From assembly GCA_964435775.1 (NCBI GenBank), contig CAYTAP010000104.1:1-15147 (forward strand): 15,147 bases of DNA, given 5' to 3'. A program made the position numbers and the translations under genes. The notes below the pieces were generated by a model. It saw only the letters and a program-made list of their open reading frames with translations, was not told the DNA's origin and did not search any database. This DNA is from CAYTAP01 sp964435775 (GTDB lineage Bacteria > Planctomycetota > Phycisphaerae > Tepidisphaerales > Tepidisphaeraceae). Positions within the stretch are counted from its first letter, which is position 1, and every line of letters begins with the position of its first letter. This document shows positions 1-6,693 of this stretch, piece after piece.

Positions 1-51
1 GCTCTGCTCTGGTATCGTCGAAAGTGCCAACTGGTGTTTTGAGATAGTTAC

Positions 52-1836
52 TTAACGCTCCATCACTCTTTGTGACGCCATCCTCGGCTCGGCATGAACA
101 TCGGGCGTATTTCCCCCGTGCGCCGACTCAATGCCCGAACCCTCCTCCTTCGTCACGCGCAACACCTCCTCCGGCGTCGTCACCCCCTCGCGGATCAATC
201 TCCATCCATCGGCCCGCAGGCTGCTCATTCCCTGACGCACCGCCGCTTTGCGAATGTCCCTTGAACTGGCCCGCGCCACGATCAGCGAGCGAATCTCATC
301 CGTCACCGGCATCATCTCGAACACCCCCTGTCGGCCGCGATATCCCGTCCCCTGGCACTCGCGGCAGCCATGCCCCCGATAAATCGCCTCCGGCATGACA
401 TCGCCGAATTCATCCCGCAGCCGCCTGACCTCATCCCGCGGCATCTCCTCCCTGCACTTGGGGCAGATCAGCCGCACCAGCCGCTGCGCCGCCACCATCT
501 CCAGCGACGACGAAACCAGGTACGGCTCGATCCCCATGTCCACCAGCCGCGTCGGGGCGCCCGGGGCGTCGTTCGTGTGCAGCGTGCTGAAGACCAGGTG
601 CCCGGTCAGCGACGCCTGCACGGCGATCTCCGCCGTCTCGCGGTCGCGGATTTCGCCGATGAGCACGACGTCCGGGTCATGCCGCAGAATCGCGCGCAAG
701 CCCGAACTGAACGTCAGCCCGCTCTTGGTGTTCACCTGGATCTGGTTGATCCCGCGCAATTGATATTCAACCGGGTCTTCGATCGTGATGATCTTGAGAT
801 CGGCGTTGTTGATCTTCGACAGCGCGGCATACAGCGTTGTCGTCTTGCCCGAACCCGTCGGCCCCGTGACAAGGATGATCCCGTGGGGCAAATCCAGCAC
901 ACGATCCCACGCCATTCGATCTTTCGTCGCCATCCCCAGGTGCTCAAGCCCGAGAATCGCATCCCCTCGGTCCAGGATGCGAAGAACGACGGCTTCCCCG
1001 TGGATCATCGGAATGACCGACACGCGAAGATCGATCTCACGATTGGCGATTTTCAACCGAATGCGCCCATCCTGCGGCAGCCGCTTTTCGGCAATGTCCA
1101 GGTGACTCAAAATCTTCAGCCGCGAAACGATCGCAGCCTGATACCTGCGAACCTGCGGCGGGATGTTCGCCTCAACGAGCACGCCATCCACGCGATAGCG
1201 CACACGAAGGAGGTCTTCAAACGGTTCCACATGAACGTCGGTGGCCCGCGACTCCAGCGCTTCGCTCAGGACCTGGTTGACGAACTTGATGATCGACGCA
1301 TCCTGCGCCGCGTTGCTCAGATCAAGATCATCCTCATGCTGGTCGTCGATGACCTTGATCCCATCCTCATCATCGGCCAACCCCATCGATTGAAGCGTGT
1401 CCGCGCCGACGCCAAGATATTTCTTGATGAACCGGTCGATTTCATTGGCCGACGCCAACGCGGGATGAACCTCAATGCCGCTCGCCAGGCGCAGCTCATC
1501 CAGACCCGTCGAATCAAACACCCTGCTCGTCAGAACCATCACCCCCCGCGCCGATTCGCTCAGGGGCATGATGCGATGCTCAAGCAGCACGCGCGCCGGA
1601 AATCGCGAGAGCAATTCCCTTGACGGGGCAAGCGACTCTGAATCGTGTTCAAGATCGATGTAGGGAATGTCGTAATACGCCGCCAGAAACTGAAGAACCT
1701 TGGCTTCTGAAGATAATTTCCCGGCGCGCAGGGCCTCATCCGGGGACTTGCCGGCATCAAGCGCTTCGGATGTGAGATGCGCCTCCTCGGCCGACATCGC
1801 ACCCGATTCCTTCAGAAGCTCAAGGATCTTCTTCAC
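52..1836 (-). CDS. GspE/PilB-type secretion or pilus assembly ATPase
   Basis: Cytoplasmic hexameric ATPase that powers type II secretion or type IV pilus assembly. Residue numbers count from the upstream in-frame codon at 1887; subtract 17 for the chosen start. An N-terminal MshEN/GspE_N-like region spans about 50-155. The ATPase core has Walker A GPTGSGKTT (342-350), the Asp box ITIEDPVEY, Walker B VVLIGEIRD (407-415) and the His box LTGHLVFSTLHTND. A zinc site is formed by CPKC (475-478) and CREC (508-511), typical of GspE/PilB and absent from PilT retraction motors. I chose GTG at 1836 because AAAGGAA precedes it and the ORF upstream runs through a perfect GC stem-loop, giving 594 aa, normal for the family. 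No other secretion or pilus core gene is adjacent, so GspE versus PilB cannot be decided. The family call is secure. Confidence 0.95.
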   Translation of the reverse strand: MKKILELLKESGAMSAEEAHLTSEALDAGKSPDEALRAGKLSSEAKVLQFLAAYYDIPYIDLEHDSESLAPSRELLSRFPARVLLEHRIMPLSESARGVMVLTSRVFDSTGLDELRLASGIEVHPALASANEIDRFIKKYLGVGADTLQSMGLADDEDGIKVIDDQHEDDLDLSNAAQDASIIKFVNQVLSEALESRATDVHVEPFEDLLRVRYRVDGVLVEANIPPQVRRYQAAIVSRLKILSHLDIAEKRLPQDGRIRLKIANREIDLRVSVIPMIHGEAVVLRILDRGDAILGLEHLGMATKDRMAWDRVLDLPHGIILVTGPTGSGKTTTLYAALSKINNADLKIITIEDPVEYQLRGINQIQVNTKSGLTFSSGLRAILRHDPDVVLIGEIRDRETAEIAVQASLTGHLVFSTLHTNDAPGAPTRLVDMGIEPYLVSSSLEMVAAQRLVRLICPKCREEMPRDEVRRLRDEFGDVMPEAIYRGHGCRECQGTGYRGRQGVFEMMPVTDEIRSLIVARASSRDIRKAAVRQGMSSLRADGWRLIREGVTTPEEVLRVTKEEGSGIESAHGGNTPDVHAEPRMASQRVMER

Positions 1837-1872
1837 AAGATGCGTTCCTTTCGCACACCATTCACCGGCAAC

Positions 1873-1905
1873 ACGCCGGCGGGTCATGGGCTGGCCCGCC
1901 GGCGT
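1873..1905. other. GC-rich 11-bp stem-loop upstream of the secretion ATPase
   Basis: Perfect inverted repeat: ACGCCGGCGGG at 1873-1883 and CCCGCCGGCGT at 1895-1905, with an 11-nt loop. It lies between the GGP-tract gene and the ATPase start at 1836. No T-run follows on the minus strand, so it is not a classical intrinsic terminator. It could terminate without a U-tract, protect an RNA end, or structure the ATPase leader. Confidence 0.5.
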
Positions 1906-1955
1906 CGGATCGTGTCACCAAGTCTGATGAACAAACTCTCCATCAGTCACTGGCA

Positions 1956-2570
1956 TCATTCCAGAATACCCATCAGCACAAGTGTCGCTTCCTGTCGCTG
2001 CGTGATGACCTCGCGCAAATCCTGCTGCGCTTTGGTCAATTCTTCGCGGGCCTTGGTTTTGGCATCACGGACGGCCGCCAGCTTCGCCTTGATCTCGTCA
2101 GCGGACGCATCCTTGTTTTCAAGCGTCTTGTGCAAGTCTTCGAGGCTCTTCTGAACCGGTGACGGTGCGACATTGGCATTGCCGCCCGGACCGCCGGGGC
2201 CGCCCGGACCACCAGGACCGCCGGGACCACCAGGACCGCCCCCGCGACGGCCACGACCCATCATCGCCATGCCGCCTCCGCCGTTGGCATCGCGCCGCAA
2301 TTGCATGACATGCTCAATTTTGGGTTCAATCGCCGTGAACTCCTCATCGGTGGCGCCAAGCTCCGTCTTCAGTCGCTCCATCGCCCGTTGACGCCACTGG
2401 CCAGGATCGCCGCGCCGTCCCTGCCGGGCGCCTTCCGGCTGTTGCTGCTGCCCATTGGGCGGCGGCGGCGGGGCATCGCCCCCCTGCTGGGCAAAGGCCG
2501 CGGGGATGGCAAATGCTCCAAGCGCGAGTGCCGCCGAAAGAAAAGACGCGGTTCGGATATTCGCTGCCAT
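1956..2570 (-). CDS. Exported protein with Gly-Gly-Pro tract, possible Spy/CpxP-like
   Basis: A 204-aa exported protein of unknown function. The ATG at 2570 has a strong AAAGGAG seven bases upstream and begins directly with a signal peptide (MAANIRTASF followed by a hydrophobic stretch to AIPAAFAQQ, cleavage likely after AFA). The ORF stays open upstream to 2639, but that part has no ribosome site and would bury the signal. The mature protein has a Pro/Gln-rich start, a helical segment (ERLKTELGATDEEFTAIEPK), a GGP repeat tract, and a highly charged C-terminal helix rich in Lys, Glu and Ala. Two helical segments around a linker, plus its place after a Spy-like gene, suggest a periplasmic Spy/CpxP-type chaperone or sensor partner. 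This is inference; no catalytic motif is visible. Confidence 0.75.
   Translation of the reverse strand: MAANIRTASFLSAALALGAFAIPAAFAQQGGDAPPPPPNGQQQQPEGARQGRRGDPGQWRQRAMERLKTELGATDEEFTAIEPKIEHVMQLRRDANGGGGMAMMGRGRRGGGPGGPGGPGGPGGPGGPGGNANVAPSPVQKSLEDLHKTLENKDASADEIKAKLAAVRDAKTKAREELTKAQQDLREVITQRQEATLVLMGILE
2181..2240. repeat. Imperfect 9-bp tandem repeat encoding GGP units
   Basis: About six tandem copies of a CC-GCC-GGA/CCA-CCA-GGA-like 9-mer, read on the minus strand as Gly-Gly-Pro repeats within the exported protein. Third-position changes between copies suggest selection on the peptide, or an older expansion that has since diverged. Confidence 0.8.
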
Positions 2571-2645
2571 GACAATGCTCCTTTCTAAAGAGCTGTAAAA
2601 TGGAACAAACACGCTGTTTCTGACCGATTTCCCCCGCATTTCGCG

Positions 2646-3266
2646 CTACGGCGCGTCGGGAGGCGGAGGCGGAGGCATCCCGGGACGCGGCATATCGTGC
2701 GGAGCCATGCCCTGCGGCGGCATGTCGCGCGGCGGCATGTGCCCACGATCCATCCCATCCGGCGGCGGCCCGCCCGGTCGACTCGACGGGCCTCGCCATC
2801 CGCGGTGCTCGCGGGAACGCGCCTGACGTGTCAACGCCTCCCATCGCTCCTTTTGTCGCGCATCAAGCAGTTCTCGACTTTGTTCGTTCGCCTTCTCAAC
2901 AATCGCATCCCGCTCCTTCCCGAGCGCGGCGCGACGCTCGTCCGCCTTTTTCAAAATATCCGCGTACGTGGCGCGCTGCTTGTCATCCAGGAGCGATTCA
3001 ATCGCCTTGTCGCGTTCCTCTCCAATCGCCCGCCGCTCGTCGAATGTCTTGCCGATCTTCTGCTTGGTCTCCGCCCAGATCGCATCCATCTTCGCGCGCT
3101 GATCGCGCGACAGATCAAGCTGGTCGGCCAGCCATGATGGTCGCCCCTCATCGCGTGGCGGCCCGTCGTGCATCCGCGCCGAGATCCGCCCGAGCACAAA
3201 ACCCGCGCCGAGTATCAAGACCGCCGCCAGAAATAGAACAATCCTGCTGCGCGCCATACGGTTCAC
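2646..3266 (-). CDS. Membrane-anchored Spy/CpxP-like (metal-resistance/CnrX-type) protein
   Basis: A 206-aa protein with an uncleaved N-terminal anchor (about residues 8-26, ending GFVLGRISA), so the rest faces the periplasm. Residues about 44-147 form a long, charged, all-helical region with two LTxxQ-like hairpin starts (LDLSRDQRAKM; LLDARQKERW), the pattern of the Spy/CpxP/CnrX metal-resistance and chaperone superfamily. The tail from about 150 is Pro-rich with regular Met/His (GHMPP, DMPPQGM, HDMPRPGM), which could bind a soft metal. The GTG at 3266 is preferred because AAGGA lies at good spacing; the ATG three codons on is too far from it. It sits 64 bp after the anti-sigma gene, same strand. 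In Cnr-type systems the equivalent protein is the periplasmic sensor acting on the anti-sigma factor. The superfamily is likely; the ligand is unknown. Confidence 0.85.
   Translation of the reverse strand: MNRMARSRIVLFLAAVLILGAGFVLGRISARMHDGPPRDEGRPSWLADQLDLSRDQRAKMDAIWAETKQKIGKTFDERRAIGEERDKAIESLLDDKQRATYADILKKADERRAALGKERDAIVEKANEQSRELLDARQKERWEALTRQARSREHRGWRGPSSRPGGPPPDGMDRGHMPPRDMPPQGMAPHDMPRPGMPPPPPPDAP
2665..2760. repeat. Degenerate ~15-bp repeat encoding Met-Pro-Pro-x-x units
   Basis: Recurring CATG-CCC/TCG-CGGCGG-like units give the (G/D)M-PP-x-x pattern in the tail of the Spy-like protein on the minus strand. Copies are imperfect, so only the periodicity is clear. Confidence 0.55.
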
Positions 3267-3330
3267 CGACTATTCCTTAAAAAACCCGCGAGCCTCGCAC
3301 TCCAATTCACGTCACAACCGGTAATCCCTC

Positions 3331-3774
3331 TCATGGGCTCTCATCAACACGATTAAACGCACCGGCCAGATACCATTCCGTCGCCGGCGTTGACACTTCC
3401 CGGTTCAAGGGGGTCGTCGCCATGGAGACTTCAATCCACGGCGGGGCGGCCTGTGTGACCTCATGCGACTGGGACAGCCAAAGCGAGCCCACGACGAGAA
3501 TGCTCGCCGCCAACCCGCTCAGCATCCACGCCGTCCGCACGATGCCGCTTTCCATCGCCCGATCGAGCCTGGCATGCAGCCGATGCCGCCCCATTTGTGA
3601 TAGGTGTCCGACGTCCAAGCCCGCCATCGCCTGCGACAAGACCCGCAACTCCGCAAGATGCGCGCGGCAATCGGCGCATTGGGTCAGATGCTTCTCCACA
3701 TCCGACGATCGCGGCTCGACCATCTCACCATCGTGAAACGCATCGAGTTCACTTTTGTCTGGGCATCCGTCCAT
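3331..3774 (-). CDS. Anti-sigma factor with zinc finger (zf-HC2/ZAS type)
   Basis: A single-pass membrane anti-sigma factor that would hold the neighbouring ECF sigma factor at the membrane. The cytoplasmic N-terminus carries the ZAS pattern C-x24-H-x3-C-x2-C (Cys in MDGCPD, then HLTQCADC). A transmembrane helix follows (AWMLSGLAASILVVGSLWL), then about 45 periplasmic residues with no recognised domain. The sigma gene ends at 3803 just upstream. ATG at 3774 is chosen because AGGA sits eight bases before it and the first Cys then falls at residue 4, as usual in this family (147 aa). GTG at 3798 or ATG at 3783 are alternatives with poorer ribosome sites. The short periplasmic part suits control by a separate sensor, such as the Spy-like protein encoded next. 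The family call is strong. Confidence 0.88.
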   Translation of the reverse strand: MDGCPDKSELDAFHDGEMVEPRSSDVEKHLTQCADCRAHLAELRVLSQAMAGLDVGHLSQMGRHRLHARLDRAMESGIVRTAWMLSGLAASILVVGSLWLSQSHEVTQAAPPWIEVSMATTPLNREVSTPATEWYLAGAFNRVDESP

Positions 3775-3802
3775 CACACACATCCTGTCGTCATACACCC
3801 GT

Positions 3803-4390
3803 TCACGATCGATACGCCTTCAAAGACTCCCGCAACTCACTCCGCGCCCGGTGCAATCGCGATTCAACCGTCCCCCGCGGTATTCCCAGCACCGCCGCAA
3901 TGTCTTCGTAACTCAACTGCTCCAACTCTCTCAGCACCACCACATCCCTGTGCTCGGCCGACAACCGGGCAATCGCTTCCATCACATCCAACCTCGCGCC
4001 AACCGGATCACCGTGGTCTCGGGTCGTCGGCGCCGCTTCGTGGTCCTCGCCATCCCCACCACTCATTGGCGACAAGCGAACCGGGCGACGGCGCTTTTGA
4101 TCCCGCCGCCATCGCGCCACCTGCGTCACCAGAATGCGCGTCAGCCAGGTCTTCACCGATGAGCGCCCGGCAAACGCCTTCATCCCTTTGAACGCGCCGA
4201 CGAGCGTTTCCTGCACGATGTCTTCGGCATCCACACGACTTGCCGTCATAGACGCCGCCAACCGATACAGCCGCTCGGCGTGCCGGTCGGCCAGCGCGTG
4301 AAACGCCCTGGTGTCTCCACCCAGCGATAAACGCAGCAACTCGTCGTCGCCGGCATCCGGAAGCTGTCCGTCCACGGGCAATATCTCCAT
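3803..4390 (-). CDS. ECF-family RNA polymerase sigma factor
   Basis: Extracytoplasmic-function sigma-70 factor of about 195 aa. Region 2 runs from DTRAFHALADRHAERLYRL through DAEDIVQETLVGAFKG to KTWLTRILVTQVARWRR (-10 recognition and core binding). A variable, acidic linker follows, then region 4 (LSAEHRDVVVLRELEQLSYE, then IPRGTVESRLHRARSEL, the -35 helix-turn-helix). It is the first gene of a minus-strand cluster with its anti-sigma factor. The start is uncertain. ATG at 4390 gives a normal ECF N-terminus but has no good Shine-Dalgarno; the frame stays open to 4492, with ATG at 4465 after GGGAAG. A strong GGAGGT (4434-4439) precedes an out-of-frame ATG at 4424. The gene is presumably autoregulated like most such pairs, but I could not identify a convincing ECF promoter. 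Confidence 0.93.
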   Translation of the reverse strand: MEILPVDGQLPDAGDDELLRLSLGGDTRAFHALADRHAERLYRLAASMTASRVDAEDIVQETLVGAFKGMKAFAGRSSVKTWLTRILVTQVARWRRDQKRRRPVRLSPMSGGDGEDHEAAPTTRDHGDPVGARLDVMEAIARLSAEHRDVVVLRELEQLSYEDIAAVLGIPRGTVESRLHRARSELRESLKAYRS

Positions 4391-4543
4391 CGAGCTGTTG
4401 TCGGTCGATTTCAACAAGGTCCATCTTAATTCGACCTCCACCCCTATAGTGGCGCCAGACGCCATATTTCTTCCCAATGATTTTCCACACACTCCTTTTT
4501 CCCTCTGCCGTCGCTGGAACCAAACCTTTTTCAGTCAATGTCG

Positions 4544-4549
4544 TATAAT
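4544..4549 (+). promoter_or_regulatory. Candidate -10 box (TATAAT) for pcm
   Basis: A perfect TATAAT lies about 77 bp upstream of the chosen pcm start, in the intergenic region divergent from the sigma operon. No good TTGACA-like box sits 16-18 bp before it. GGAAC at 4516-4520 recalls ECF -35 elements, but the spacing is too long. Confidence 0.3.
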
Positions 4550-4625
4550 GCTGGATGACGTTCGATCAGCCGGGCTCTGATGGAGAGACCGGCCAATTGC
4601 GGCAGCATTGACGAGAGAGTCCCGA

Positions 4626-5276
4626 ATGACGGTGCAGGAACAATCGGCTCTGGATGTGATGATTCAGCAGCAGGTGGTGGATCGCGGCATTCGCACGCCG
4701 CGTGTTCTTGAGGCGCTTCGTGCGGTGCCGCGCGATCTGTTCTTCCCAGAGGAAAACCGCGACGAGGCCTTTGCCGACCGGGCCGCCCCCATTGGACACG
4801 GCCAGACGATCAGCCAGCCTTACATGGTCGCATTGATGACCGACAGGCTGGAACTCAGCCCGGAGCACTCCGTTTTAGAGCTTGGAACAGGCAGCGGATA
4901 CCAAACCGCCATCTTGTCGCAGTTGGTGGCGGAGGTTTACACGATGGAGCGTGTGAAACCGTTGCTTGACGAAGCGTTTGATCGGGTTCTGGGGCTCGGT
5001 CTGCGAAACGTCCATTTTCGCCACGGCGATGGCACGCGGGGTTGGCCGGGCGACATGATGTTCGACCGCATCCTCATCACGGCCGGCGCGCCGCAGGTAC
5101 CCGAAATGCTGCTGAGAAAGCAGCTTAAAGACGGCGGCCTTGCCGTGCTGCCCGTCGGCCCGAACGATCACCAAATGCTCGTGGCGATCCGGCGCGAAGG
5201 CGACAAGCTGATTTCCACGGATATTGTCCCCTGCCGATTCGTAAAGCTGATCGGGAACGAAGGCTGGGCGCAGTAG
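4626..5276 (+). CDS. pcm: Protein-L-isoaspartate O-methyltransferase
   Basis: Cytosolic SAM-dependent enzyme that methylates isoaspartyl residues formed by protein ageing and starts their repair to aspartate. The protein is 216 aa, the usual size. The PIMT signature GQTISQPYM (residues about 59-67) supplies the catalytic Ser/Thr region. SAM motif I is VLELGTGSGYQTAIL (83-97), followed by the acidic residue in YTMERV and by MMFDRILITAGAP (motif II region). ATG at 4626 follows a weak GAGAG site; an in-frame TTG at 4608 is the alternative. It stands alone on the plus strand, divergent from the sigma operon and convergent with the CAAX protease gene, with only 24 bp between the two stops. The identification is secure. 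Confidence 0.95.
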   Translation: MTVQEQSALDVMIQQQVVDRGIRTPRVLEALRAVPRDLFFPEENRDEAFADRAAPIGHGQTISQPYMVALMTDRLELSPEHSVLELGTGSGYQTAILSQLVAEVYTMERVKPLLDEAFDRVLGLGLRNVHFRHGDGTRGWPGDMMFDRILITAGAPQVPEMLLRKQLKDGGLAVLPVGPNDHQMLVAIRREGDKLISTDIVPCRFVKLIGNEGWAQ

Positions 5277-5300
5277 CGGATACCGACTGCGGCCGGCGCT

Positions 5301-6041
5301 CTACCAGAAATACCATTCATCCTTATGCAGGATGAAGTGGCAGAACAGGACATAACCGCCGAGCAGGAAGTTGGTGACCGCATGCATGATGATGCAGGCG
5401 CCGAGGCTGCGGGTCTTGACCAGGAGCCATGCGACCATCAAGCCCCAGACGATCGCCGTCATCAACTGCACATGAACCGTGCTGAATAAAAGCGCCACGA
5501 TCAGGATCGGCTGCCAGTTGCGCTCCCCCACCTCCGCAAGTTTGAAGTCGTTGGGCGCCAGGATTGTGCGCCACAGAAAGTCGCGCCAGAACAGTTCCTC
5601 CATCACAGGCACGACCAGCGTGGCGCCGGCCCAGCGGAGGAGGATGAAACCCCACATTGCCGCCGCTGAATCGAAGTAAGTCGTCGGATTAAAAAGATCG
5701 ACCGACAGACGGGGATAATTCGGCCAAGCCAGAAGCAGCAGCTTTTCCATCCCCACCCATTGAATGACGCCCAGCACGCCGAAGATCACGCCCAGTCGCC
5801 AATGGGTCCAGCGAATCTTGGTGTAGTTCGCCCAGAACAGCCAAAGGAACACCGGGACAATCAGCGTCTTGGCGATGTAGCTCAGTGAATAAAAGCCCGG
5901 CCAGTTACCCCCGGCCCAGGTGAAGGCGATGAACAACGCAATCGGCAGCACATAAGCAACGTCATCCCGCACGATGGTGCGGCGCGGCGGATTCTCTCGG
6001 GGCGGATGATCTGAAACGGTGGGCGAGGATGCGTCAGCCAT
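5301..6041 (-). CDS. CPBP/CAAX-type intramembrane metalloprotease, exosortase-associated type
   Basis: Integral membrane protein of 246 aa with about six to seven hydrophobic segments. It carries the Abi/CPBP (Rce1-like) metal-site motifs: EELFWRDFLWR (148-158, the EExxxR core), TVHVQ with His190, and MHAVTNFLLG with His220. The form with EELFWR and a C-terminal part ending near KDEWYFW resembles the 'CAAX prenyl protease-related' proteins encoded with exosortase/PEP-CTERM sorting systems. That assignment is from memory of the family. No exosortase or PEP-CTERM protein is visible in the window. ATG at 6041 follows AGGA at good spacing. The substrate is unknown; roles in processing sorted surface proteins or small peptides are possible. 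The FkbM remnant lies 41 bp upstream on the same strand. Confidence 0.88.
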   Translation of the reverse strand: MADASSPTVSDHPPRENPPRRTIVRDDVAYVLPIALFIAFTWAGGNWPGFYSLSYIAKTLIVPVFLWLFWANYTKIRWTHWRLGVIFGVLGVIQWVGMEKLLLLAWPNYPRLSVDLFNPTTYFDSAAAMWGFILLRWAGATLVVPVMEELFWRDFLWRTILAPNDFKLAEVGERNWQPILIVALLFSTVHVQLMTAIVWGLMVAWLLVKTRSLGACIIMHAVTNFLLGGYVLFCHFILHKDEWYFW

Positions 6042-6082
6042 GCGGGAATCCTACGAGAGTCCTCCGACGAGGCAAATCTTCG

Positions 6083-6637
6083 TCACGTCGGCGCGAACTC
6101 GTCCATCCGTTCGGCCGGGAGGCACACGAGGTTCACGGTGTCGGTTCCGCCGTCGAATTGAAACCCGCTTCGCGTCCCAAGGAAATCATGCACCTCATAG
6201 AGCTTGTAGCGGGCATCATGGAGCAGCCGCAAATAGTGATGCGCATCCTGCCCCAGCGCGCCGGGGATGAACTCCGTGAAAAGCACCGGCCGATCATTCC
6301 GAATAATGCGCGGCATCCCGGCGAATGCGAACGGCTCACTGCCCTCAATGTCCATCTTGACCAGCCCCACCTTCCGCTCGGCCGGCACGATGTCGTCGAT
6401 CCGCACGAGACGGACACCCTCGGCATCATCCCCAACGCGGATGACGAACGCCGGACCCAGGTCATCGCCATCGGGCAGATGCATCTGGCCCACGCCTGGA
6501 GCTTCATGACACGCGGCCTGCGTGGCAACGATCACATCGGCCAGATGATTTTCCTGAATGTTTTTAACAAGCAATTCGTATGTGCTCGCGAAAGGCTCGA
6601 AGGCATACACCCTGCCCGTCGCTCCCGCGACACCGGC
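6083..6637 (-). pseudogene. FkbM-family methyltransferase, N-terminally truncated
   Basis: The open frame encodes the C-terminal two thirds of an FkbM/Methyltransf_21 domain, which O-methylates sugars or small molecules using SAM. Visible motifs are GRVYAFEPFAST (the post-I acidic region), VRIDDIV, VKMDIEGSEPFAFAGM and RPVLFTEF. The expected SAM motif I (DVGAN-x-G type), some 20-30 residues before FEP, is missing: the frame meets a TGA at 6638-6640 only about ten codons upstream of the GTG at 6610. Neither other frame restores it. No ribosome site precedes the GTG. Homology therefore breaks at about 6638, next to the HigBA promoter. It is probably a non-functional remnant; an unusually short functional relative cannot be excluded. 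A partner glycan cluster is not seen. Confidence 0.7.
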
Positions 6638-6658
6638 TCATCCAACGCAAGAAGCTTC

Positions 6659-6687
6659 TCGACTTCGATCCACCGAGCTTACATAAT
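6659..6687 (+). promoter_or_regulatory. Candidate promoter of higBA, nearly leaderless
   Basis: TCGACT (6659-6664), a 17-bp spacer and CATAAT (6682-6687) resemble sigma-70 boxes. Transcription would start close to the higB ATG at 6694, which has no Shine-Dalgarno, consistent with a leaderless mRNA. Confidence 0.4.
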
Positions 6688-6691
6688 GTAA
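6679..6691. promoter_or_regulatory. Palindromic operator candidate for HigA
   Basis: TTACAT-A-ATGTAA is a perfect 6-bp palindrome around one base. It overlaps the -10 box and ends two bases before the higB start. HigA antitoxins commonly bind such palindromes to repress their own operon, so this is the likely autoregulatory site. Confidence 0.55.
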
Positions 6692-6693
6692 TC

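Noticed and set aside
370..1623. Long plus-strand open frame of 417 codons opposite the secretion ATPase
   Set aside because: It is an antisense shadow of a gene with all family motifs; the peptide is Arg/His/Pro-rich with no domain.
4516..4546. ECF-type promoter GGAAC...TCGTA upstream of pcm
   Set aside because: The spacer is about 20 bp, longer than the usual 16-17, and the direction would drive pcm rather than the sigma operon.
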